Below the pieces are notes generated by a model. That model had not been told where the DNA came from, searched no databases, and saw only the letters and a program-made list of their open reading frames with translations. From Anoplopoma fimbria (Eukaryota > Chordata > Actinopteri > Perciformes > Anoplopomatidae), in NCBI RefSeq assembly GCF_027596085.1, contig NC_072472.1:16493971-16557970 (forward strand): a stretch of DNA of 64,000 nucleotides. The letters run 5' to 3'. Positions within the stretch are counted from its first letter, which is position 1; each line of letters starts with the position of its first letter. Of this stretch, positions 48,801 through 58,560 are shown piece by piece. A program made the translations under genes and the position numbers.

Positions 48801-51800
48801 TATCAAGTGTCCTACGGCGTCATCTTCCTGTTGGGGTTGGCCACCAACAGCCTGGCTCTGCGCAGACTGTGTGTATCTCCCCGCACCATGAACAGCACAG
48901 CCGTTTACATGGTCAGCCTGTCAGCTGCCGACTTGTTTTTTGTGATCTCTCTGCCCCTGAGAATCTACTTCTATCACCAAAAGGCCAGAACCTTGTCCTC
49001 CAAGACAGGAGACCTGCCTAGTTGGACTCAGGGAGCTGCATACTGCCAACTCACTTTCATCCTCAAATACATCAGCCTCTATGGGGGTATCTTCTTCCTG
49101 GTGTGCATTGCAGTGGACCGTTACTTTGCTGTGGTGCACCCGCTGGCCTCAACACTGCGCAGGCTGCGTGTTGCACAGCTGGTGAGTGGTGGGATCTGGT
49201 GCCTGGTGCTGGGGCTCAGTGTGAGTCTGTTTCTGCTGCAATCTGCAACAACTCGCCAACACCAGCCCTGTCTGCTGGACCCGTCCTTGCAACGCCACCG
49301 CACCATCATCCTGGTAGCCATCAGCTTAGTGCTTGGGTCATTTCTGCTGCCCACTGCGCTTCTTCTCTGCAGCTACTGCAGAGTGCTGAGTGTGCTACGC
49401 AAGCCGAGACACCGGTCCCGCAGCCAGCGCCGCAGCCGTCAGCACGCGCTCACAGTTATTTACTGGGTGCTGGGCATCTTCCTGCTGTGCTTCGTCCCCT
49501 ATCACATCAACCTGCTGGGATACACCCTCACACATGTGGGGCTGCTGCGCCATTGTGGCCTGGCCAAGGTGACCAAGGCTGTGCACCCTGTGGTGTTATC
49601 ACTAGCAAGCTCCAATTGCTGCCTCAACCCACTCGTCTACTATTTCTCCAGCAGCCTGATGCACAGGGAGGCTCAGGGTAGTGGAAGCAGTGACTAATTT
49701 ATTGAACTAGACTAATTTATTGAACGAATTCATACAATTAAGGAGGACTTTGTTAATATGTATACAGAAACCGGTTTACCATACTGTGCACAGTTAAACT
49801 GAAGAGAACTCTGCATGTGTAAATATGTTATCTGTATTTTTGGCAGGAATTGCAATGTTTAAAAGGTTTTGTGTGTTTGTCCTTTTAAGCGCATCAGTCT
49901 GGGGTTCAGTACCATGACTAGAAGCATATTGTCAGCTTACTAATTTTGTTCAGTGTAATTTGTCAGTAAAACTTCAATGTGTTTGTGAAATATTGAAATG
50001 CAATTTAATTTTTTTTATATGAAGTGAATGTTGAATTTGTGTGGAACCAACCTCTTTTTAAAACTAGGATTACCGCCTTGCATTGTATGCTACCGCCAAC
50101 CAATGAAGTTGCAGTTACATCCATGACTGTCCAAAATGTATTCATTTCATCACTTCAGCAGGTGAATTCTTGAGTTACGGTCAAAAAACGTGTTTTGTGA
50201 GGTCGCAGTGACCTTTGACTTTCAAAATCGAATCAGTTCATCCTTGAGTCCAGGTGGACATTTGTAAAGAATTAGAAGAATTTCCCTCCATATTTTCCTG
50301 AGATATCACGTTCACAGCGGTAGAAGGGGAGGAGGCATGATAAGACGTTATTGAATAGTTTAAGTGCTGATCTTATATGTCATTTATGTAATAATAATGA
50401 ATACATTAAAAAACTCTTGACGTTTTTTTCTTCTCATGAGCCAATAAATGCTTTACAATGTACATGTTTTTTTTTTTTTTTTTTTTTTTTTTAAATGGTG
50501 TGGGAGTTTTTGTGTTGGTTATGCATGAACCTCTTTGACATGCTGTGACACTATTACTAACATACTGTCGTAGTGTAGAGAGAGAAAAAAAACTGACCAT
50601 CCTCCATGCAATTCTCTCCATGATGAGGTTCTCGCAGGTCTCCAGGTGTTTGACGATATCTTTGCTCAGAGTTGGCTCGGCCTTGATGAAACTCTCGATG
50701 ACTTTGTAGAAGTCAAAGGCGGGGAGGTCGACCACATCCAGTATCCAGGGGAAACACAAGTGGGTTTCAACTGGGTCACCAGCACCGCTATGGTTGTATC
50801 CTCCAGTCCTAAAACTGCTCTCTAAATCATGAGGAGCAAACAACATTTTAACAACTTATTGCACATCTACAGGAAGTGTTAATCTGTGTTACTGATAAAT
50901 GTTAATACAACACAGTTATTTCAGAGTTAGTTTGTGACTGCATCTGTTATTAACTTGTAAGAAAATGACAGGACACACCTCCGTACGTTGCCATCACCAC
51001 CTCCAAAGCGCAGGCCAACAGTGATGTGTGGAATGTGGAGTCATTGAGGAGTTTACTGGAATGGAAATCATATGACTTAGATAAAGGAAAATAACGCATC
51101 ACTACTTATTAAGGCTTCCCTTACAATTAAAACAACAAAAAGCATGCACGTACAAGTAAATACACAACACCATTGACTAACTTCTTAACTGGAAATAAAT
51201 AAAAACTGAAAAAAACATACCTGAAATTTTGTACAGACAATCGCTTCTCTTCCTACAAATTGGGAAGGAAAACAACATGACTGAGTTATTTCAGAAATTG
51301 ATTTCTTTTTTGATGTGAGTTACTTCCTATTCACAGATTATTATTTTTTGCTCTCCACACTGGTTAAACCTGGGAACTGCTACATTTGAATTATCCTGAG
51401 CTTCTAAATAAAAAATCAATAAAAATACAACATTATTGAATAAAACAGTTGAGAAATAAATAAGTAAAATAAAAATCAAACAAGTACCGATTTCAGCATT
51501 GCCTCCATGATTTTGTAATACAGTCTGACACCAAGTTTGAATCTCTGAAAGTCAAAAGAAACATACAAGTCAGACACAAAATGATTTGAGCATGGTGAAC
51601 ATCGCCATTGTTGCTCATTGTCTTCTTCAGTGTTAGTTCATACCTGCCAACCAAGCACTACACAGCGCGGGCCGACTGCCTGACCAAACCTCTGGCTGAA
51701 CGCCTGTCCGAGTGTCTCCAAACGCTTCAGCACATCCTGCGTCGGGTCCACGGTGCAATTCTGATTAAAGGAAAGAGGAAAACATGGAAAAACGTCAAAA

Positions 51801-54800
51801 TTAGGTGCTAAAATGCAATTTCATGTGAAATTTTAATCAGCGGCAACACTTCTAGAGACTCACTTTGAAATATGTAGCCAGGTTAGTCGATGGCTGATCT
51901 CCACTGGAGGTGAGATCCCCCCTCAACTGCTGAATGGAAGTCATGGCAGCTCTGTTGACAAAAAACTAAAATCAGACAGTGCTGAAGGGAAGACATAAAC
52001 TAAAAAATTCCCAAAATGAAATATACCCAATGATCTACACAGAGTGGAAGTGATCCCAGAACAATTTTAAATGTTTGGTTTTCTATTTGTGGATACATAA
52101 ACACCTTCAATGAATATAAAATTAGCTTTTCATAACATCTTCATAGATGACATGGTTTAATTTAATATTTTTAACAGTTATTGAAACTGCAGGTTTATCT
52201 TTATCTTTTCGCACCTACTGTGACAATTAGTGTACACAAAGACAAAAAAAACATTAAGTATATCTTGTAGTTTTTTATTTAAATTTTTGGGTACTTTGCA
52301 TATAAAAAGGAAGAAAATATGAAATTTTGATCATAAACACTGTATATTAATATTGATTCTATTGATCAGTCCTTTAAAACTATGATCATTCACTTCAGCA
52401 ACTTCCAAATGCACCAGTAGACAGCTAAGCAGCCAACAGTGTATACTGAGTCTCAGCTGAGAAGGTTTGAAACTGTAGAAATGTTAAAAAGGGTGCTACT
52501 GAAAGCGAACATCCTGAGTACTCAGTCCTGCTCCTCTTTAATGCTTGTGAACAATGATTTAAACAATGAACAGGTGACCAACTGCTCACCTGATTGGAGT
52601 CTGGGGAGGAATGAGTACGTCTTCATCTGGCATGTTCTTCTTTGGGGTTCTCTCCACCTGTGATCTGAAAACAGGAGCAGGTTAGTAAACGCTTGACTGT
52701 GAATGATTTTAAACAGATTAGCCAGTCAAACACTGAATTGTGTAGAAAAGAGGAAATTACATCTCGACTTTAGGAGCAAGAACTGTCTCATCTCCGTCCA
52801 AAAACAGCCGTCCATCGATGTCTCTACTCTTGAGGTAGTGCTCTTCGTATTGTTGGTTGAGTTGTTTCGCCTGTGGTGAAAATTAAAGGTTAACCATTGG
52901 GCCTCCTTTATAAAACACTACATACAATGTTGTTCAAAAGAGACTGAAGAGTTCTCTATTAAATTGTACATTAATCCAAAAGTGCTTAATGCTAAACTGT
53001 ACTCCAACAAAAGCATTGCATGGTGCCCTTCACAGTGTTAAGTATTTGCTGCACTGAACATGAGCGGTTTATGTTACCAGCCCTTTAAATGATGTAGAGA
53101 AAATCATCACCTACTGTAAAAGAACAATATCAATGTGTTCAGAGAAATGCTAACTACTCCTTAGACTGCAAGGCATCTTGAGCTCTAACAATGCATCACA
53201 TTTTCTAAATAAAAGTTTTAATGTGAAATCTTAATCTGAAACTAAATTTTAAAATCATAGATGATGACAATGACACAGACTCAGACACCAGTAATCTCTG
53301 CTGATGGCTTATTCTTTAAACAGCCTGAAGACTTGTAAAGCTATGTTATTACACAAGTGGGAAATCATCGGAGTGAATAGAAGTAGAAAAAGCAATTAAA
53401 AAGCACTTATCAGTCATCAGACTGACTCTAGCTCAGTCTGGATTGCACTTGTCTGAATATTGTATGATTGCAACCCTGCCTGACTGTATCTGATCAGATC
53501 TCAATCTCAACAAGATTAACCTCTCTGATATAAGGCAAGACTCAAACTTTCCTACAGACTCGTCCACATCTGTGCTGTAACATACTAAGGCCCACAATCT
53601 TACTCAAAACGGAATAAGTAATAAGTTGAATCACAGGTCAGATCAATTACCTGAGTAGATTATTTACACCAGACACTTATAAATAATGCACACCACCCGT
53701 CCTTTAATCGGGTGATGTTACAGTAAAATAAATATGTCTACTATCTTTCTTCAAAGTGTGTCGGTGTCAGCAAACAGTATCATCCTGTGTCCTTTGTTTT
53801 CATACCTGCCTCTGCGATATACTACCCTGAGAGACTACAATGGATCCCCTGCTTGAGTACACATTTCCTGACAACATGTCTGTGAAACCAAACATGCACG
53901 AGCAGTAAAGAGAAGAACCACCAGCTGTCAGACACTCAAACATTCAAAAATGGGAATAGCAAGCAGGAAGTGATAAACTAATGGAAAATGGGTGAAGAGC
54001 AGACAGTGAAAACAAACAGTAGAGCAGGTGTCCACGCCTACCTGAGGAAAATCTGGAGATCTCGACAGATCCATTGAGTCCAGGAAAGCCGAGAAACTGG
54101 TCTGATATACATTTTTCACCTGCAAATATGGTTTGCAGAAACAGTAAAATGAGGAGAAATACACAAAGAGCAGAGGTCAAAATGTGTTTGTACAATGACT
54201 GTACTATTAAAAAAAAAAGGGGGGGCTCAGACCTCTTCTGCATTGCATTCGTTTTCTTTACACAAGGTTTGGAGAAGCTGCAAATCCACCTCTGGCTCCA
54301 CAGGCCGGGTTTTGGCTTTGTTTTGGCTGCGGCGAGATGTTCGTGTCGGAGGGCTCTGAACTTTGCTGATGGCTGATTCTGAGAGAAAAAAACATTCAAG
54401 GGTTTAAAAAAATCTCAGAATATCCGAAGTTGAAAAATGCATTTTCCTTTTTCCATGACTGGAAAACATTACAACAAACAATTTAACCATACTATAATGT
54501 ACTATATTATAGGGATGCACCAATCAATTCAGATGTATAAATCCAAACAGCAACAGGTTTGTTAATTGGCTACCTTAACTATGCGGTCTACTGGCGTGCT
54601 ATTTACGCATGACGTAGTACACGCACATTAAATCAGACGTAAACATAGAATTGAACCGGATAGATTGGCCCCATTGTGACCGATAACCTCTCCAGCTATT
54701 TGAATTAGTATCGGCCTGATATACGTTATTAGCATCAGTTCGTTGCATCCCTACTATACTATACTATATTTTACAACACAACACAATACTATGCATACAC

Positions 54801-57800
54801 TTTTAAGGACTTTTTTGGACTTCAAGCCCTTTTCGGACGATGAGAAGTCAGAAAAGTTTATGAAATAGGGCAGGTTCAAGTAAATGACACTGAACTTACT
54901 GTAAAGAGGTTGCAAAAGGTCTGGGGGGCAACGCTTGATGAATAACTCCAACGTACAAAGCAGCAACTGGAATGATATGACCAGGTCATCCTCCATCTGC
55001 AAGGCCCTTCCTGCAAGAAGCGGAGATGCGGCACATGAGAAGCAGCATCACAATACTACCGCTGAAGAGAAGAAATAACAGAACTACAACCATGAGGAGA
55101 AACATTTTTCAAATTCATTTGAGCTCTACGGCTGATCACGAAAGAGGAGGGGTGGAAAGTAGAAGATGGAGCAGCATGAAATCAATTCCATCAAGTGTGT
55201 TTACAGCGTGATCCTACTTGTTTTTGTTGCCGTGGATATGTTAAAAGGCTCGAAGTGTAACTTTGTTGTTTTCAACCTGGACCCTATTTCCCATGTTTTT
55301 TAAGTGACGGATGCGGACAACAATTTTTAAATTTGGTCCAGTAATGAGTGATAACGCTGTAACCAGCAGTCGCAAAACGAGGCATAAAGAGCAAGTGAGC
55401 AGCATCAATGTAATGTTACAAACACTAAAGGTGCTTGTTTTTCGCAACTGACAGGCTCAGATTAATATTTTAAGTTTCTGACGACGTGATGTAATGGACC
55501 ATACAGAGAAATAAATAAAAAATCCGTATCGTTCACTTGATCCGGTCCCTTTGTTATTGTGTCCAAATCATGCTCAAGGAGTCTCATCGTGAAATCTGAA
55601 TATCCTTATACTTTGGCAAAAATAAATATTCTACTAGAGGCCAACAAATTCAAAGACCTCATCCACCTTGTAGAAAAACTTTAAATATTCAGCCACGACG
55701 GTTAAAAATCTTTTAGATAATTCCAAGCTACACTTTTTGTACTTCAACACAACAAACTCTGCTAGGCTGACAGTCACGTTTCCACCAGCAGCACGCCAGC
55801 CCCAAGATTTCGGAACGAGACTTCTCCTTGACAAGACTCTTTTCATAACATTGACACTTATAATGTATTCCATGTCAAAAACAAGCACTTTGAGCGAACA
55901 TAAATTACTGTGCCAGCTTGCCCCAATAGGATTACATTGAAGCCCAGGTGCAGCTGCCATCCGAAGTGTTCTGGTTCATTACTGGACCAATTTCAGAAAT
56001 TGTTGTCCATATCAGTCAGTTAGACACAAAAACAAAGGAAAAAGTGGTCCTGGAACTTACCCTTTGCTAAAAGAAACATTGTCCAGCAGCCTCGCATGGT
56101 CTCCCTCTCCCTAGGAAAAGAGACACTAAAACATTAATCATGAACCTGCATCTCATCTTTTATAATAAGCACTAAATGATCAAACACAAAACCATAAAGA
56201 TGATAAAAAAAGTAGTGTGACAAATACATTTCACACGTGGTTAAGAAGTCTCCAACTTACTTATCATCAGAACCCAAAGCAAAGATTTTCTTGCATGTTC
56301 TGAAACAAAACAAATGAAACAATTTTAATTATACTGGTCGACTTGAATGAAGAACCTCTGTTGTTTTCATGTGTTCACTCACTTCTCAAACCGCTGGTAG
56401 AGAGCCAGCGACACGTCATACTTCTTCTCCACTCGTGTCAGAGCTGAGTTCACCTTGTTGCTTATGGTATCCAGGTTCACATCCAGCTTCCTCACCAGAT
56501 CCACAAACTGCTTTACACTACAAAAACAAGATCATTTGTGTGAGAAACAGAAGATAAAAATGTATGGAACTGAACAATACAATTTAGGATACAGATGTAA
56601 ACCAAACCAAGGGATCGGTTAATCTGATTTTTTTTCTCCAAACATTTCAACACATTCAAGACAGTTTGGTCACAGCTTGTATATGGACCACGATGAGGTA
56701 TCCTCTTACAGAATATATTTTCAATTTACTTATATTACATGCATTGATGTGTATAAGTATTTCCCAATAACGTGCATCATTCATCGACAGTACTCACTTC
56801 AGATTGACTGCTTTCAGAACCTGAGTTAAGGTGAAACAGGCAACGTCCGCGTCTGTCACCGACACGAACAGACAGGCCCCCCAGACCCTTTTCTGACTGT
56901 CCTGAAATGAAAAAAACAAACAATGTTTACAATTTATATATAATAACATGCAATATTATAATTATATTAAATCAACACACTTCTGTCCACTTTTGTTATA
57001 GACTGTTTTAATTTTCTTTAACAGAAGGTAAGAAAGAAAACTATAATAGCACGTGGACTGTCTGCTAAAGACAAGCTTGACATTTCATTTAAAAATTGCA
57101 GAAAGAGAGTTTTGTCCAACCAAGAGCATCACACATTATACACTACGCCACACCACCAGATTAGTATAATGTTGGCAACACTTAGTAAGGCAAATTTGAG
57201 AAAGCTTTTTGAAAAGCATCAGAGATGGAAAGGTTTGGTTGCAAGGGCATGTTCATGTTAATGGCCTGGATGCCAGAGTTGGCCCTTTAATCTGACCAGG
57301 CAAAAAAGGGAGCCGTCTTCACAAGGGGTACTTTTATTTCTCCTATTGGATAGTTTTCAACCATAACAATTCAATTTCAGCTCATGCCATTTCTTTTGTT
57401 TCAACAGGACAGTCAAAAGGATGACAACATTGCAAATATACTGATATGTAACTTAAATAAATACATACATCGATTTCATCCATAGACTCTTGAACAGTTT
57501 TCCACAGCGCCCAGGCTCGTTCACACACCAGGTCTGTCACATGGAGGCTCTTGCACAGGGTCACAAACTCAGCATCCTTGTCTCTGTGTCTAGAGGATGG
57601 AGGACATAAAATCAACATCATGGAGGAACACACGCACCGTCTCAGGACATCAAAACAAGCGCACAGATGAAAACAACTTCCCAGTGCAGGAATTTCACTT
57701 AACAGCGTTAACTCATTCTCATTCATTCTACAGGAGACTGATGACGTATTAGCTCTACATGACGTCACAGGCCGGACTTCGTTCAAACAAGCTAGCTAGT

Positions 57801-58039
57801 CATCCTAACGGTGGCTAACGTTAGCTAGAGGACCACTAGCTCAAACTAAACACTGGCTTATGGTGTAAACATACGTTACCCAGTAAACTACAAACGTCAC
57901 TTCGCTGACTACTGAGACCGTAATGCGGCAAAAGAATAACGTCTTACTTTTTAAAAGATAACTCTGGAGCCTCCTTCTTGTCTGGAGAGACACTTTCAGT
58001 GTTTTTCACCGTCCCAGAGTTACGCTTTTTAGGTGGCAT
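39475..58039 (-). CDS. rb1: Retinoblastoma tumour suppressor protein
   Basis: Twenty-seven exons (as in human), coding order: 57948-58039, 57469-57589, 56798-56901, 56383-56517, 56261-56299, 56061-56110, 54900-55010, 54233-54378, 54042-54119, 52761-52870, 52590-52664, 51864-51951, 51644-51760, 51488-51544, 51221-51252, 50979-51055, 50598-50821, 42047-42162, 41572-41726, 41068-41213, 40804-40908, 40573-40686, 40334-40482, 40182-40212, 39842-39984, 39682-39728 and 39475-39539. The sum is 2727 bases, 908 residues. Pocket A is about 355-555 (IPPQTPIR then [28 protein letters not shown]), spacer to about 630, and pocket B about 630-765 ([31 protein letters not shown]). The C-terminal E2F/cyclin-docking region has many SP/TP sites ([18 protein letters not shown]) and a basic KPLKRLRF. 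The N-terminus lacks the Ala/Pro tract of human RB1. Nuclear repressor of E2F. Intron 17 holds two receptor genes. Confidence 0.97.
40015..40121. repeat. (GAGT)n tetranucleotide repeat in rb1 intron 24
   Basis: About 27 uninterrupted TGAG units. The whole intron is only about 197 bases, so the repeat fills more than half of it. On the minus (transcript) strand it reads CTCA, giving a long Ser/Leu/Thr/His-type artefact frame. Confidence 0.98.
42163..44117. other. rb1 intron 17, part upstream of lpar6
   Basis: No exon conserved in protein. It contains an AT dinucleotide run (about 42772-42812) and a C-rich tract at 43636-43671. A probable non-coding first exon of lpar6 ends near 43877 (aatacag|gtattttg); a candidate acceptor (ctaacag) ends at 44116, immediately before the lpar6 ATG. 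Confidence 0.4.
43636..43671 (-). promoter_or_regulatory. C-tract / potential G-quadruplex upstream of lpar6
   Basis: On the minus strand this is a run of G3-G5 or longer blocks separated by single bases, one of the strongest G-quadruplex patterns in the window. It lies about 200 bases before the inferred lpar6 first-exon donor. Role inferred only. Confidence 0.45.
44118..45194 (+). CDS. lpar6: Lysophosphatidic acid receptor 6
   Basis: A single-exon 358-residue class A GPCR. It aligns closely with mammalian LPAR6 across all seven helices: [18 protein letters not shown] (TM1), [19 protein letters not shown] (TM2), [20 protein letters not shown] (TM3, with DRF for DRY), [16 protein letters not shown] (TM6) and [10 protein letters not shown] (TM7, DPxxY). 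Conserved extracellular cysteines are in VLCKIS and SYCFENY. N-glycosylation sites lie at the N-terminus. The tail is about 60 residues and ends FENESSV, like human FDNESAA. The receptor binds LPA and couples mainly through G12/13. The gene lies antisense within rb1 intron 17, exactly as in mammals, which secures orthology. An AATAAA at 45792-45797 is the likely poly(A) signal. Confidence 0.96.
   Translation: MAQHDNITQNVMHCNKSDDFKYPLYSAVFSLVFIIGLFFNMVAVYIFGCTLKLRNETTTYMINLVVSDSLFVLSLPFRIVYFIKRNWLFGSVLCKISVALFYTNMYGSILFLTCISVDRFLAIVHPLRSQAIRTKRNAKLACCTVWVLVLSGSVPTGFLLDTTSPKNANSSSYCFENYSKKQWKAELSKVVVFIETVGFIIPLMLNVFCSIMVLRTLNKPQTLSRGGNLNKKKILRMIIVHLLIFCFCFIPYNVNLIFYAMVRSNVLKGCDAEDVVRTIYPIALCIAVTNCCFDPVIYYFTSETIRSSIKRKSTVWHNGAKLLERLQMDSTQSSPKTTPKSLTLLNPRLKVFENESSV
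45195..48710. other. rb1 intron 17 between the two nested receptor genes
   Basis: The lpar6 3' UTR runs to about 45815. The rest is AT-rich. A candidate non-coding first exon of the second receptor ends at 47402 (gatactg|gtgagtg); its partner acceptor would be gccacag near 48585. A poly(A) tract lies at 48231-48248. No protein-coding similarity was found. Confidence 0.4.
48711..49697 (+). CDS. P2Y-like / lysophospholipid-type class A GPCR
   Basis: A single-exon frame of 328 residues from the first ATG ([14 protein letters not shown]). Seven hydrophobic helices are clear. Family marks: N-terminal sequons (NMT, NCT), a TM2 run [20 protein letters not shown] typical of P2Y/LPA/PAF-type receptors, TM3 Cys (AYCQL), VDRY at the end of TM3, an extracellular-loop Cys (QPCLLDP), [15 protein letters not shown] in TM6 and [11 protein letters not shown] in TM7. 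The third cytoplasmic loop is unusually arginine-rich ([15 protein letters not shown]) and the C-tail very short (about 15 residues). The coding region is GC-rich compared with the AT-rich intron around it. It resembles P2RY10/GPR174/P2RY8-type receptors but I cannot name the orthologue. Antisense in rb1 intron 17, downstream of lpar6. Confidence 0.88.
   Translation: MELWNMTDVPATPFSALSNCTVDTSYRFTFYQVSYGVIFLLGLATNSLALRRLCVSPRTMNSTAVYMVSLSAADLFFVISLPLRIYFYHQKARTLSSKTGDLPSWTQGAAYCQLTFILKYISLYGGIFFLVCIAVDRYFAVVHPLASTLRRLRVAQLVSGGIWCLVLGLSVSLFLLQSATTRQHQPCLLDPSLQRHRTIILVAISLVLGSFLLPTALLLCSYCRVLSVLRKPRHRSRSQRRSRQHALTVIYWVLGIFLLCFVPYHINLLGYTLTHVGLLRHCGLAKVTKAVHPVVLSLASSNCCLNPLVYYFSSSLMHREAQGSGSSD
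50100..50345 (+). repeat. Dispersed teleost repeat in rb1 intron 17
   Basis: The series 'gaattcttgagttacggtca', 'tgtgaggtcgcagtgacctt', 'cagttcatccttgagtccag' and 'cctgagatatcacgttcaca' matches a very common teleost interspersed repeat from memory. Its end near 50345 lies in the 3' flank of the P2Y-like gene. Confidence 0.7.
50467..50492. repeat. Poly(T) tract
   Basis: About 26 T residues close to rb1 exon 17. On the rb1 transcript strand this reads poly(A), so it may mark a decayed retroposon tail. Confidence 0.8.
54510..54753. mobile_element. hAT-type MITE in rb1 intron 7
   Basis: Ends tagggatgcaccaatc and gttgcatcccta are inverted repeats of the type found on hAT elements. The interior has 'gtatcggcctgatatac' as in related elements and no coding frame. 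Flanks of ctatatta and ctatacta type would fit an 8-base target duplication with one change. Confidence 0.65.
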
Positions 58040-58560
58040 CTTGGTGTAGGTTTACCTTAAAGGCAATTTATTCATTAAAAAAACAAACTATGTTCTTCTG
58101 GCAGTAAATTCCGTTTACTACGTTTAAAGCCCACTGCACGAGTTCCGTGGCAACAATACAACAAAACTGACTGACTTCCTGCACCCGGTCAGGAGGGGAC
58201 GCTCGTTTCGTGTCACAGCTGTGCGCGGCAGACCGTCGCCGCCGCCGGTGTCTCAGGTCTCAGACGCCCAATCCCAGTCGGTGTTTACACCTCCGTGTAT
58301 ACTAACCAGCCCGCTGAGTTTATACGATCCTTTGTGCCTGTTTAAACCTCGCACTGTCGACAGTTTCATTAGATAACCGGGTTATATGGTTATATTTCCC
58401 TTAAGCTCCCTGCGAGTGTCCTCTTAAAGGGATCACGTGACACACCGCAAACGAACAAACCCAAACCCAAGAGGTGAAAACGCGGGAAAATATCCACGCA
58501 ACATCCGCTCATTAGCATTTATGCCGCCATAACCACGACCCACACTGTAAATAGAGAGTA
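58040..58560 (-). promoter_or_regulatory. rb1: rb1 promoter region, CpG-rich
   Basis: Upstream of the rb1 ATG the sequence turns GC- and CpG-rich (about 58170-58270, including ccgtcgccgccgccggtg). An E2F consensus TTTTCCCGCG on the minus strand lies at 58481-58490, and an E-box cacgtgac at 58434-58441. No TATA box. RB1 promoters in mammals are TATA-less, CpG-rich and contain an E2F element. Confidence 0.6.
58481..58490 (-). promoter_or_regulatory. rb1: E2F site upstream of rb1
   Basis: cgcgggaaaa on the + strand, that is TTTTCCCGCG on the coding strand, a textbook E2F/DP site about 450 bases before the rb1 start codon. It would allow feedback by the RB-E2F complex on its own gene; inferred from motif only. 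Confidence 0.55.

Noticed and set aside
49022..49681. 219-codon + strand frame overlapping the P2Y-like receptor
   Set aside because: Shadow frame of a GC-rich coding region; the receptor frame has all family motifs.
54074..54376. 100-codon + strand frame within rb1
   Set aside because: Antisense across rb1 exons 8-9; no motif.
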